Positions 16,822 through 25,145 of a stretch of 64,000 nt of DNA are shown in pieces. The notes under the pieces are model-generated. The model was not told the DNA's origin, searched no databases, and was given only the letters and a program-made list of their open reading frames with translations. Numbering within the stretch: position 1 is the first letter of the stretch; each line of letters opens with the position of its first letter. This DNA is from Amycolatopsis keratiniphila subsp. keratiniphila (GTDB taxonomy: Bacteria > Actinomycetota > Actinomycetes > Mycobacteriales > Pseudonocardiaceae), in the NCBI RefSeq assembly GCF_001620365.2, contig NZ_LQMT02000008.1:62001-126000 (forward strand), read 5' to 3'. The translations under genes and the position numbers were made by a program.

Positions 16822-17610
16822 TCAGCCGCCGACCGTGTACCGGGGAACGACCCGGAAGACCCGGAGGTCCTTCGGGGTCCCCTTGGCCCGGAAGTTCCGA
16901 CGCGGGCGCACGGTGAAGATGTCCTGGTCGAGTTCTTCGACGACACTGGCACTGGCCAGGACCTCGTCGCCGTCGGCGGCGGCCATGATCCGGGCGGCGA
17001 TGTTCACGTCGACGCCGAGGTAGTCGTCGCCGACCCGCTGCGGATTCCCGCGGTGCAGCCCCGCACGCAGATGGGGCAGGTACCCCTCGGCCTTGATCAC
17101 ACTGACGGCGGAGCACGTCTCGTAGGCGGCGTTCACCGCCTCGCCCGGGTCGGCGAACACGGCCATCACCCCGTCGCCGAGCCCCTTGACGACACTGCCG
17201 CGGTGCCCGATGACGACCGACTCGGTCACCTTGGAGACCTCCCGCAGCAGCTGCAGCACGCGGTCGTCGCCGGCCTCCAGTGCCCAGGTCGAGAAGCCGA
17301 CGAGGTCGGTGAACAGCACGGTGATGCCGTCCGCGGACACCGTCGGGGTGCCGGAGCGCCGGACGGCCTGCCATGCCTGGACCGCGGCCAGCCCCAGCTC
17401 GCGGGTGGCACTGGGACGATCGGCGCCCGCTTCGGCGAGCAGACGGGCGAGCCGGTCGGACGAGCGCCCCGTCGACGGCGCCAGCGGCTCGCCGGTCCCG
17501 GGGACGAGCCCGCGCAGGAACCGCGCGCCGCGCACCAGTCCCCTACGCTGATCCGTCGCGCGCAGGAACTGGCGGGTCCGGAGGTGCCACGGCTCAGGTC
17601 GTTCGGTCAC
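16822..17610 (-). CDS. class III adenylate/guanylate cyclase-domain protein
   Basis: About 262 residues from a GTG at 17610 (VTERPEPWHLRTRQFLRA). The N-terminal helical part leads into a class III cyclase catalytic domain: ITVLFTDLVGFSTWALEAGDD with the first metal Asp, KGLGDGVMAVFADP with the second metal Asp, and GDDYLGVDVNIAARIMAAADG with the transition-state Asn/Arg. It probably makes cAMP. A longer frame from 17826 has no typical N-terminus. It is encoded 36 bp upstream of zapE on the same strand, so the three genes may be one unit. Confidence 0.88.
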   Translation of the reverse strand: MTERPEPWHLRTRQFLRATDQRRGLVRGARFLRGLVPGTGEPLAPSTGRSSDRLARLLAEAGADRPSATRELGLAAVQAWQAVRRSGTPTVSADGITVLFTDLVGFSTWALEAGDDRVLQLLREVSKVTESVVIGHRGSVVKGLGDGVMAVFADPGEAVNAAYETCSAVSVIKAEGYLPHLRAGLHRGNPQRVGDDYLGVDVNIAARIMAAADGDEVLASASVVEELDQDIFTVRPRRNFRAKGTPKDLRVFRVVPRYTVGG

Positions 17611-17843
17611 GATCAAGACGATAGTCGTTCGCCGCGCGCACGGGGCACCTGTCACCGGGGTGACAAGAATACGGGCGGCATTCCCCCTTTCCGCCTTCGC
17701 GTGACAATTCGGGAACTCACCATTCCACATACGCGTGACAAGATCGAAGCGTAAAGAAAACGCGAGAGATCTTTTCCTTTCCTCGTTGGTGACTTTCCAC
17801 CTACATTCGGTTTCGAGCCCATTCAACGACGAAAGGACCTGAC

Positions 17844-18440
17844 ATGACGGAAACCCTCGTACGGAAGGGTGTCCGGCGATTCCGCGCGGCCGGGATCGCG
17901 GCCGTGGTCGCCGGAACCGTAATGCTCACCGCGGCCGGAACCGCGGCCGCCGTCGAAAAGAATCTCACGTACAAGGGCGGCTTCCCCATCATCGGCGACC
18001 AGCAGGTGGCGGTGGTGGTGAAGGCGGAAATCCCGGCGACGGCCAAGGCGGGTGAGCCGATTTCGGTGCCGTTCACCCTCGACGTCGATGCCGGTCAGGC
18101 CGCCGGTGACGGGCTCCGGCTGGTCGGCGCCAAGAAGCTCTCCGGCACCATCAACTCGAAGGTGAATGTCGCGCTCGGCGAGCAGAAGGTGTCGATCCCG
18201 ATCGAACTGCCGATCCCGGACACCGAGGTGCCTGCCGAAGGTTCCCTGAAGTTCACCGCGACCGGCAAGGTCGACTTCACCATCCCGGCCGGAACCCCCG
18301 CCGGCGAGGCGACCAGCAGCGTGGACCCGGCGGCGACCTCGCATATCGTCACCGACAGCTCGCTCGGCGAGTTCGACGTCAACCTCACCCTCGACCCGCC
18401 CGACCAGGACGCCGTCCTGGGCAAGACGACCGTCAGCTGA
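17844..18440 (+). CDS. secreted beta-rich protein
   Basis: The 198-residue product has a signal peptide with a long basic n-region (RKGVRRFRAAG), a hydrophobic core (IAAVVAGTVMLTAAG) and a cleavage site at TAAAVEK. The mature part is Thr/Val/Pro-rich, lacks cysteine and looks like one or two immunoglobulin-like beta domains (KNLTYKGGFPIIGDQ, then SGTINSKVNVALG). It resembles the DUF6801-type exported proteins of actinobacteria. The function is unknown. A GAAAGGA ribosome site precedes it and a perfect terminator follows. Confidence 0.8.
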   Translation: MTETLVRKGVRRFRAAGIAAVVAGTVMLTAAGTAAAVEKNLTYKGGFPIIGDQQVAVVVKAEIPATAKAGEPISVPFTLDVDAGQAAGDGLRLVGAKKLSGTINSKVNVALGEQKVSIPIELPIPDTEVPAEGSLKFTATGKVDFTIPAGTPAGEATSSVDPAATSHIVTDSSLGEFDVNLTLDPPDQDAVLGKTTVS

Positions 18441-18446
18441 TCGCCT

Positions 18447-18481
18447 GTCTTTCCTCCGGCTCACCGAGCCGGAGGAAAGAC
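18447..18481 (+). terminator. perfect 16-bp hairpin terminator
   Basis: Arms 18447-18462 and 18466-18481 are perfectly complementary (start GTCTTTCCTCCGG) with a 3-nt ACC loop, 6 bp after the stop of the secreted-protein gene. It separates that gene from the MBL-fold gene. Confidence 0.75.
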
Positions 18482-18524
18482 GCGTCTTGACCTCCAGCGC
18501 ACTGGAGGTCGCAGACTCCCGATC

Positions 18525-19340
18525 ATGTGGATTTGCGACAGGTGCGGTATCGAACATCCAGCCACCCCGGAGCCGCCCCGGTGCGTGCTCGACCGCGGTG
18601 AAGTCGGTATGGAGGAAGCCGGTGACCTCGGCGCGCACACCGGCCGCTGGTGGACGCACGAAGAACTGATGTCCTTGCCGCACAAGACCTTGCACCGGGA
18701 TCACGGCCGCGGGCTGCACAGCATCAGGCGGGACCCGCAACTCGCGATCGGCCACTGGTCGTTCATCGCGACGACCCCGGCGGGCACCCTGCTCTGGGAT
18801 CCGCCGTCCTGGTTGGACACCGAGGTGCTCGACGTCGTACGCGGGCTCGGCGACGTCGCCGTGATCGCCACCAGCCATCCGCATATGTTCGGCGCCCAGC
18901 TCGGCTGGAGCCGCGCGCTGGGCGGGGTCCCGGTGCTGGTCAACGAACGCAACCGCGAATGGCTGCCCGCGCCCGATCCGGCGTTCGAGTTCTGGGACGA
19001 ACACGTGGAACCCTTGCCCGGCCTCGAACTGATCCGGCTCGGCGGGCATATGCGCGGCAGCGCCGTCGCCAGGACACCGGACGGCAGCATCCTGGCCGGC
19101 GACACGATCTCAGGTGGGCTCGCGCCGGGCTGGGTGTCGTTCCAGCGCAACTTCCCCAAGCACATCCCGCTGTCGGCGGCCGTGGTGCGTCGCGTCGTCG
19201 ACCGGCTCGACGACTTCACCTACGACCGGCTCTACACCCTGGGCGGCGACACGATCGATCGTGACGCCCGCGCCGTCGTGCGCCGAAGCGCCGAGACCCA
19301 CATCCGGTGGGTCAGCGGCGACTTCGACCACCTCACTTGA
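18525..19340 (+). CDS. MBL-fold protein with N-terminal zinc knuckle
   Basis: The 271-residue protein starts with a probable small zinc site, CDRCGIEHP followed by PPRC. A metallo-beta-lactamase-like fold follows: ATTPAGTLLWDPPSWL, then TSHPHMFGAQLGWS in place of the usual HxHxDH, RLGGHMRGSAVA (third metal His), and LAGDTISGG (bridging Asp). The normal Asp-His of the first motif is replaced by Phe-Gly, so metal binding is altered or lost. The substrate is unknown. The end overlaps the convergent MFS gene by 8 bp. Confidence 0.85.
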   Translation: MWICDRCGIEHPATPEPPRCVLDRGEVGMEEAGDLGAHTGRWWTHEELMSLPHKTLHRDHGRGLHSIRRDPQLAIGHWSFIATTPAGTLLWDPPSWLDTEVLDVVRGLGDVAVIATSHPHMFGAQLGWSRALGGVPVLVNERNREWLPAPDPAFEFWDEHVEPLPGLELIRLGGHMRGSAVARTPDGSILAGDTISGGLAPGWVSFQRNFPKHIPLSAAVVRRVVDRLDDFTYDRLYTLGGDTIDRDARAVVRRSAETHIRWVSGDFDHLT

Positions 19341-20658
19341 CCGCGACGTTTTCCTTGGCCTTTTCCTTGCGGCGGAAGAACAACGCGATGACACCCGCCA
19401 GCCCCATGAAGAACGCGACGGCCCACATGCCGGGCCGGAAGCTGCCGGTGAGCCCCTGCAGCCAGCCGACGAGGTAGGGGCCCACGAAGCCCGAGAGGTT
19501 GCCGAAGGAGTTGATCAGGCCGATCCCGGCGGCCGCGCCGACCCCGGTGAGGAAGGCGTTCGGCAGCTGCCAGAACACCGGGACCGCGGTGAACACGCCG
19601 ACCGCGCACAGCGTCACCGCGGCCATCACCAGCAAGGGCGAACCCAGGTAGAGCGCGGCCGCGATCGAGACCGCGCCGACGAACGCGGCGATGGCGACAT
19701 GTCCCGCCCGTTCGCCGGTGCGGTCGGAATGGCGTGCCCACAACACCATCGCGACGGCGGCGATCGCGTACGGAACCGCTGTGATCAGGCCGATTTCGAC
19801 GATGCTGTACTTGGTCTGGAACTGCTGCTCGAAGCCCTTGATCACCTGCGGGAGGAAGAACGCGAGCACGTAGAGGCCGAAGATGATCCCGAAGTAGACG
19901 GCACTCAGCGCGATCACGCGCGGGTCGGTCAGCGCCGACCGGGTGCTCACCTCGTGGCCGACCTCGCGGGTGTCCTCGGAGTCGAGGGTCGACTGCAGCG
20001 CGGTGCGCTGGTCCGGGGTCAGCCATTTCGCGTTCTTCGGCCGGTTCGGCAGCAGGAACAGCACCGCGAAGCCGAGCAGGATCGAAGGAACACCTTCGGC
20101 GAAGAACATGAAGCGCCAGCCCGCGTCGAAGCCGAGAGCCCCGTCGCCGTGCTTGATGAGCAAAGCGGAGATCGGGCTGCCGATCACCGACGAGAGCGGG
20201 ACCGCCAGGAAGAACAGCGCGACGATCTTGGCCCGCACCTTCCGCGGGAACCAGTAGGTCAGGTACAGGATGATGCCCGGGAAGAACCCGGCCTCGGCGA
20301 TGCCGAGCAGCACCCGCACGATGTAGAAGCTGACCTCGCCCTGGATGAACGCGGTGGCCGAGGCGACGATGCCCCAGGTGACCATGATCCGCGCGATCCA
20401 GACCCTGGCCCCGACCTTGTGCAGGATCACGTTGCTGGGCACCTCGAAGAAGAAGTACCCGACGAAGAAGAGGCCGGCGCCGAGCCCGTAGGCCGCCGAG
20501 CTGATACCGAGATCGGCGTTCATCGTGAGCGCCGCGAACCCGACGTTGACCCGGTCGAGATAGTTGAGCAGATAGAGCAGCCCGAGGAACGGGACCAGCC
20601 GGATCATCGCCTTGCGGACCGCCTGCGCGGTGGACACCTCTGCCGTCTGTTCGTCCAT
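19333..20658 (-). CDS. MFS transporter, anion:cation symporter (ACS) type
   Basis: A 441-residue, 12-helix MFS protein. The N-terminus LLYLLNYLDRVNVGFAAL, the FEVPSNVILHKVGARVWIARIMVTWG segment and RVLLGIAEAGFFPGI are hallmarks of the anion:cation symporter family, which imports carboxylates such as tartrate, phthalate or hydroxyphenylacetate with protons or Na+. The substrate cannot be fixed here: no catabolic genes adjoin it. It has no obvious operon partner; the next minus-strand gene upstream ends 22 bp before its start. Confidence 0.92.
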   Translation of the reverse strand: MDEQTAEVSTAQAVRKAMIRLVPFLGLLYLLNYLDRVNVGFAALTMNADLGISSAAYGLGAGLFFVGYFFFEVPSNVILHKVGARVWIARIMVTWGIVASATAFIQGEVSFYIVRVLLGIAEAGFFPGIILYLTYWFPRKVRAKIVALFFLAVPLSSVIGSPISALLIKHGDGALGFDAGWRFMFFAEGVPSILLGFAVLFLLPNRPKNAKWLTPDQRTALQSTLDSEDTREVGHEVSTRSALTDPRVIALSAVYFGIIFGLYVLAFFLPQVIKGFEQQFQTKYSIVEIGLITAVPYAIAAVAMVLWARHSDRTGERAGHVAIAAFVGAVSIAAALYLGSPLLVMAAVTLCAVGVFTAVPVFWQLPNAFLTGVGAAAGIGLINSFGNLSGFVGPYLVGWLQGLTGSFRPGMWAVAFFMGLAGVIALFFRRKEKAKENVAVK

Positions 20659-20679
20659 CCGCGGGAGTGTAGAGGGCGA

Positions 20680-21525
20680 TCAGAACAACGGGGGCAGGAA
20701 GGCACCGAGGTTTCCGCCCGCCGCCCGGTCCGCCGGATCCGGATCGATCAGGACCGAGTCCGGATCGCGCGGGTCGTAGGTGACCTTGACCGTCGAACCA
20801 CGGGCCGGGGCCTGCAGTGGCGGGGTGACCATCGTGGCGACGACGGTCCGCTCCCCCGCGTCGGTGGGGAACCGGACCTGCACGGTGAACCGGGGATTCC
20901 CCATCACCCAGACGTTGGTGAACTCGACGCCGAGCACGTGGCCGATCACCTGGCGGCCGGTCTGGGCCAGCGCCTGCGCGCGGTCGTCCGCTTCGGCCTT
21001 GGTGACGAACGCCCGTCCCAGCACCATGATCATGACCAGCGCGGTCACCCCGGCCACCGCCGGGACGAGATACGGCTCGTAGTAGACGACCCAGTCCACC
21101 TCGGTCCAGGGTTCGGACGGCAGCCGCTTCCCCACCGACTCCGGCGGCGTCCACGACGGGATCGCGGCGCCGGTGCCGAGCGCGATACCGAGCGACGCGG
21201 CCAGGCTGCTCGCCCGGAAGCCGACGCCCATCCCGCGCAGCGACATCCCGCCGCCCCACAGCATCGCGAACCCGAGCGACGAAGCCACCGTGATCGAGAC
21301 GCTGAAGAACAGGACGAGGGAGACCGCCGGGCCCGCGTCGGGCCCCCACGTGTCGACGCGGTTCAGCGACATCAACCGGAAGCCGTCCAGCAGCCCGAGG
21401 GCGCCCGACCAGCCCGCGGCCGCCCAGGCGAGCGTCGTGGGTACGCCGAGCAGCCACAGACGCAGGCCGGGGCGACGGGTCCGCCTGGGGTCGTCGGGCA
21501 GGCCGAACTCGAAGGTCCCGAACAT
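20680..21525 (-). CDS. DUF3592-like multi-pass membrane protein
   Basis: About 281 residues with four or five hydrophobic segments (LWLLGVPTTLAWAAAGWSG, SLVLFFSVSITVASSLGFAML, VPAVAGVTALVMIMVLG) and a soluble C-terminal beta domain containing VTYDPRDPDSVLIDP. That domain is reminiscent of DUF3592 and of the second copy of this locus at 36.6-38.5 kb. ATG at 21525 has AGGTGG upstream; a GTG at 21534 directly abuts the previous stop. It forms an operon with the preceding gene. The function is unknown. Confidence 0.75.
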   Translation of the reverse strand: MFGTFEFGLPDDPRRTRRPGLRLWLLGVPTTLAWAAAGWSGALGLLDGFRLMSLNRVDTWGPDAGPAVSLVLFFSVSITVASSLGFAMLWGGGMSLRGMGVGFRASSLAASLGIALGTGAAIPSWTPPESVGKRLPSEPWTEVDWVVYYEPYLVPAVAGVTALVMIMVLGRAFVTKAEADDRAQALAQTGRQVIGHVLGVEFTNVWVMGNPRFTVQVRFPTDAGERTVVATMVTPPLQAPARGSTVKVTYDPRDPDSVLIDPDPADRAAGGNLGAFLPPLF

Positions 21526-21534
21526 CTCCACCAC

Positions 21535-22062
21535 CTAACCGATCGGGCCGAACACGGCGACCTTCGCCGGGTCCGCGGGGTCGACGCGGGCTTCGTGCCG
21601 GGTGCCGGGCGCGTACTGCTGGATCGTTCCCAGCGGAGCGATCAGCTGCGTGACCGTCCGGTAAGTGGTGCCGTCGGCGCGGGTGACCTCGAGCGTCGCG
21701 GTGTACTGCGCCTGCCCGGCGATCTTCCGGCCGGTCGGCTCCAGCCCGCGGATCACCAGGGTGGCGTGTTCGCAGGTGTCGTAGAGCCGCCGCAATTCGG
21801 TGCCGTAGGCCTGCAGTTCCTGCTGCTGGCGCAACTGCTCGTCCATCGGCAGCGCCAAGAACGCCGCCATGTCCGGGTCGGCGTCGAGGCTCCGGAACGC
21901 CTGCGCGGCCAGCTGCGGTGTCGGCAGCTGCGGGGTGATGTCGTGCCCCTGCGCGGCGGCGGCCTGCCGGAATTGCTCCGCGTGGCGCTGGAAGTCCTGT
22001 TCGCCCCGCGCCATGCCCTGCTGCGTCGCTTCGTTGATCTTGTCGCGGATCTTCTTGAACAT
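21535..22062 (-). CDS. hypothetical protein, helical plus DUF3592-like tail
   Basis: A 175-residue protein starting MFKKIRDKINEATQQGMARG. The first 100 residues are amphipathic helix with many Gln and Ala (coiled-coil-like), and the tail is beta-rich (ATLEVTRADGTTYRTVTQLI, then HEARVDPADPAKVAVFG), like the tail of the membrane protein encoded next. No signal peptide is seen. The start lies 38 bp downstream of a 38-bp block shared with the 38.5-kb locus, so it probably has its own promoter rather than depending on the CHAT operon upstream. Confidence 0.75.
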   Translation of the reverse strand: MFKKIRDKINEATQQGMARGEQDFQRHAEQFRQAAAAQGHDITPQLPTPQLAAQAFRSLDADPDMAAFLALPMDEQLRQQQELQAYGTELRRLYDTCEHATLVIRGLEPTGRKIAGQAQYTATLEVTRADGTTYRTVTQLIAPLGTIQQYAPGTRHEARVDPADPAKVAVFGPIG

Positions 22063-22100
22063 CGGGTGCCGCCTTTCGCCGTGTCGTCGGTGCTGGACAC

Positions 22101-22138
22101 AGCTTCGGCGGGGCGTTCCGCTACCGAACCCAGGTTTT
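22101..22138 (-). promoter_or_regulatory. shared 38-bp upstream block, copy 1
   Basis: Read on the minus strand: AAACCTGGGTTCGGTAGCG, 12 bp, then GAAGCTG. The same arrangement occurs at 38496-38533, with the 19-mer and the 7-mer identical and the spacer the same length. It overlaps the last codons and the stop (TAG) of the CHAT gene and precedes the 21535-22062 gene. It is likely a promoter or regulator site. Confidence 0.5.
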
Positions 22139-25132
22139 CCCGTCGTCGGTCGCGTCGAGGCAGGTCAACGGCGCCCAGAAGACCGGTGAGGTCGCGGGTC
22201 CGGGGGTCTCGCGCCAGCGGGCGAGCCGGGATCGCTGCCAGCCGCACAGCTCGGTGACCGGATCCTCACCGGCGAGCGCGGTGTCGACGGCGATGACCAG
22301 TTCGGACATCGGGTCCGCCCCGGGCACGGCGGCCGACGTCGGCAGCGCCCAGACCGTGGCGGCGACCAGACCGGCTCCGGCCGCGACGGCGGCGAGCAGC
22401 ACGCCGAACGGTTCGGCGAGGCCGAAATCGCTCGCGCTGGCACAGCCGACGAGCGCCACCCGCGCGGGCATGTCCATTTCGGACAGTGCGAGGTCGGCGG
22501 CGGTGAAGGGCCGGTGCGCGCCGATCGGGGCGGCCGTACCCGACAGCTCGGCCGAACAGGACAGATGCAGCGCGGTCTGCGCGCCGTACTCGTCGCGCAC
22601 ACGGCTGACGTGCCCGACGAACACCAGCCGCGAACAGGGCCCCGTCAGGAGTTCGGCGAGCAGCCGGCGGTCGGTGTCCGTGCGGCGCACCAGATCGAGC
22701 CCGCGTTCGGCGGCGGGAAGGAGCGGGCCACCGGCGAGCCGCTCGTCGAGATGGCGGATCAGCGGTGAGGTCGCGTCCTGTTTGCCGAGCACGGAACCCA
22801 GCTCGCCGAACGCGCTCTGGCCCGGGATGCGCGGGTCGAGCAGGTAGACCGGCGGGCCGTCGGCCGAAGACGAGGGGCGCGGGATCGCGGCCGGGGCGAG
22901 CAGTGAGACGTCGGCGACGTCGAGGATGCGCTCGTCGCCGTCGAAACAGAAGCCGATCTCGTCGAGCTCCAGCACACGATCGGCCCGCCGGTCGGGCAGT
23001 GCCAGCAGCCCCCACGGGACACCGGCGAGGCTCGGCGACGGCTGGATCCGCAGGAGCGGACGGTTTCCTCCGACGGCGGCACGCCGGAGCCGCTCGACCA
23101 GATCGGCGGGCAGGAGGTTGAGCGCGAGGATACGGGCCAGGCGTTGTTCCCCGGCGAAGCTCCCGAACGCGTCCTCGCCCAGCGACCGCCGGACCGCGTC
23201 GGCCACGCTCTCGCCTTCGTGCGGTGTCGGGGAAGCAGCGTCCAGACACTGCCGAGCGGTCGCGACCAGGGCGAAGTCGATCGGGTGGGTGTGGACGGCG
23301 TCGAGGTCCTCGGTGGTCCGCCAGGTGAGGAAGGTGTGCCCGGCGTCGGCGAAGCGCAGGAGGAACGTCTCGCGCCCGGGCTTCGCGGCCGGCCAGGTCT
23401 CGACGATGTCGGCGGCCGGGCGGGGCAGTCGATACCGCTCGGCGGCGAGGCGGAGCCACGGCTCCAGCTCCATGGGCGACGAAGGCGACCAGCGCAGCGC
23501 GGGCGGCGGGGCCAGCCGCAGCGGAAGCGACGAAGTCACGGAACCCAGTGCCGCCAACGGGAGTCCCTCGGCGACCGGGCCCACTTCGAGGGTGGGAAGC
23601 GTGCCGGTGAGGTCCAGCGAGCGCTCCTCCGCACCCGTGTACGCGCCGACTGCGCAGGTTCGCTCGATGAGTTCCGCAGCCAGTCGCTGCTCCCCGAGCT
23701 TCGCCAGCAGCGCCATCAACAGTTCCATCGCGGGACCGGCGACGTCGCGGGCCCAGGCCGTGCGTGCCTGCGGCGCGGCGAACTCGAAGCGGTACTCCGC
23801 CGCCGCGAGGGTCAGCGGAAGCAACAGGTCCAGCACCGCGGTCAGGTTTTCTCCACGGGCGAACCCGATCGAAGCCGCCACGAAATCCGTGTGCAGCAGA
23901 TCCGCCCAGTCCCCCGACGACCGCGCCGATTCCCTCGCGCGGGTCGCGTGGTGTTCCGCCGTCGCCCAGTCGCCTTCCGCCGCCGCGCAGCGCGCCAGCG
24001 CCGTGTCCACCAGGCGCAGGCCCGGGCCGTCGCCGTTCGCCGTCCGGATCGCTCTCGCGTGTTCGAACTGCACTCTGGCCTGCGCGACGTCGCCCGCGTG
24101 CAGCAGCAACGAGCCCAGGGCGTGGCTCGCCTCCGCGACGTCACCGGTGAGGCCAGCCGCCGCGAGTTCGTCGCGGGCGGTGACGATCGCGGCGACCGCG
24201 CCAGGGAAATCGCCCGCGAGGGCGCGGGCCTCCGCCAGCCCGATACCCACCTTCGCGGCCATCGGGCTGCCCGCGTGCCGGGCGGTCAACCTCAGCAGAT
24301 CCGCCCGTGCCTCGGCGTCCTCGCCGCCCGCCTGGTGGATCCGGACACGTTCGGCCCTGACCATGGCCTGCTGGTGCACGACCCGCTCGCGGGCCTCGTC
24401 GTTGTCCGCGAGGGCGTCCAACGCCGCCAGGATCTCCTCGATGGCCGTCCGCGCGCCCGCGAAGTCCCCGGCGGCGATCTGGACGCGCACGTCGAAGATC
24501 CGCAGCTCCAGCTCGTCGAGACCGTGAACGTCGAGCAACTCGGGCGGATATTGTCCGGGCCCGGCCTCTTTGCGGGACGCCGCCCGGCGCCGCTGCCCGG
24601 CGATCAGCTCACGCGCCTTGGCGACGTCGCCTTCCTCGGTGGCCAGTGAGATGAGCACGCGCTCGGCGACCTCGCGGGATCCTTCGATCATCCGCGCCTC
24701 GGCGTACTGTCCGAAGTGGACGATGGCGACGGCGCTCACCTTGAACACGCCGAGCACGGCTTCGGCGCATTGCCGCGCGTTGCGCAGGTCGCCCGCCGAA
24801 TAACAGAGCGTGGCCAGATCGCTGACCGCGGCGACTTCGAGATCCGTCCGGTCGAGCCGCTGCGCGATCTCCCGCATCCGGACGTACTTCCGTTGCGCCT
24901 CCACGACGTTGCGCGTGACGGCCAGTCGTTTGGCCTCGTCCTGGACCTTGCCCGCCTCCAGCAGCAGCTTCCGGTACTGGCGCTCCGACAGCGAGCACGC
25001 GGGAAGTTCGCCGTACGGAGCCGGATCGAGCCCGAAATGCCGTGCGACGCAACGGCAGTTGTACCCGTGTGAGCTCGCGGGGCCCAGTTCGGGCGGAAGC
25101 GGGCGGTCCGGCGGGTTCCGGGGCGGCGGCAT
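22121..25132 (-). CDS. TPR-CHAT protease (caspase-like)
   Basis: The 1003-residue protein has a short N-terminal Cys-rich segment (YNCRCVARHFGLD, then PACSLSERQY). A long run of tetratricopeptide-like helical repeats covers roughly residues 40-520 (for example AQARVQFEHARAIRTANGDG). The C-terminal CHAT domain has the catalytic pair in place: His841 in VFVGHVSRV and Cys897 in VALVGCASASDFG, with the usual substrate-loop segment between. CHAT proteins are clan CD cysteine proteases related to caspases and separase. ATG at 25132 is used; GTG at 25144, 1 bp after the previous stop, is possible. It is the last gene of a four-gene set with a STAND NTPase at the other end. Confidence 0.85.
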   Translation of the reverse strand: MPPPRNPPDRPLPPELGPASSHGYNCRCVARHFGLDPAPYGELPACSLSERQYRKLLLEAGKVQDEAKRLAVTRNVVEAQRKYVRMREIAQRLDRTDLEVAAVSDLATLCYSAGDLRNARQCAEAVLGVFKVSAVAIVHFGQYAEARMIEGSREVAERVLISLATEEGDVAKARELIAGQRRRAASRKEAGPGQYPPELLDVHGLDELELRIFDVRVQIAAGDFAGARTAIEEILAALDALADNDEARERVVHQQAMVRAERVRIHQAGGEDAEARADLLRLTARHAGSPMAAKVGIGLAEARALAGDFPGAVAAIVTARDELAAAGLTGDVAEASHALGSLLLHAGDVAQARVQFEHARAIRTANGDGPGLRLVDTALARCAAAEGDWATAEHHATRARESARSSGDWADLLHTDFVAASIGFARGENLTAVLDLLLPLTLAAAEYRFEFAAPQARTAWARDVAGPAMELLMALLAKLGEQRLAAELIERTCAVGAYTGAEERSLDLTGTLPTLEVGPVAEGLPLAALGSVTSSLPLRLAPPPALRWSPSSPMELEPWLRLAAERYRLPRPAADIVETWPAAKPGRETFLLRFADAGHTFLTWRTTEDLDAVHTHPIDFALVATARQCLDAASPTPHEGESVADAVRRSLGEDAFGSFAGEQRLARILALNLLPADLVERLRRAAVGGNRPLLRIQPSPSLAGVPWGLLALPDRRADRVLELDEIGFCFDGDERILDVADVSLLAPAAIPRPSSSADGPPVYLLDPRIPGQSAFGELGSVLGKQDATSPLIRHLDERLAGGPLLPAAERGLDLVRRTDTDRRLLAELLTGPCSRLVFVGHVSRVRDEYGAQTALHLSCSAELSGTAAPIGAHRPFTAADLALSEMDMPARVALVGCASASDFGLAEPFGVLLAAVAAGAGLVAATVWALPTSAAVPGADPMSELVIAVDTALAGEDPVTELCGWQRSRLARWRETPGPATSPVFWAPLTCLDATDDGKTWVR

Positions 25133-25145
25133 GCCGACGAGCACG

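Noticed and set aside
19114..22257. A 1047-codon plus-strand open frame
   Set aside because: It opposes the MFS and DUF3592-like genes and gives a low-complexity Asp/Arg/Glu/His-rich product, typical of GC-rich antisense frames.
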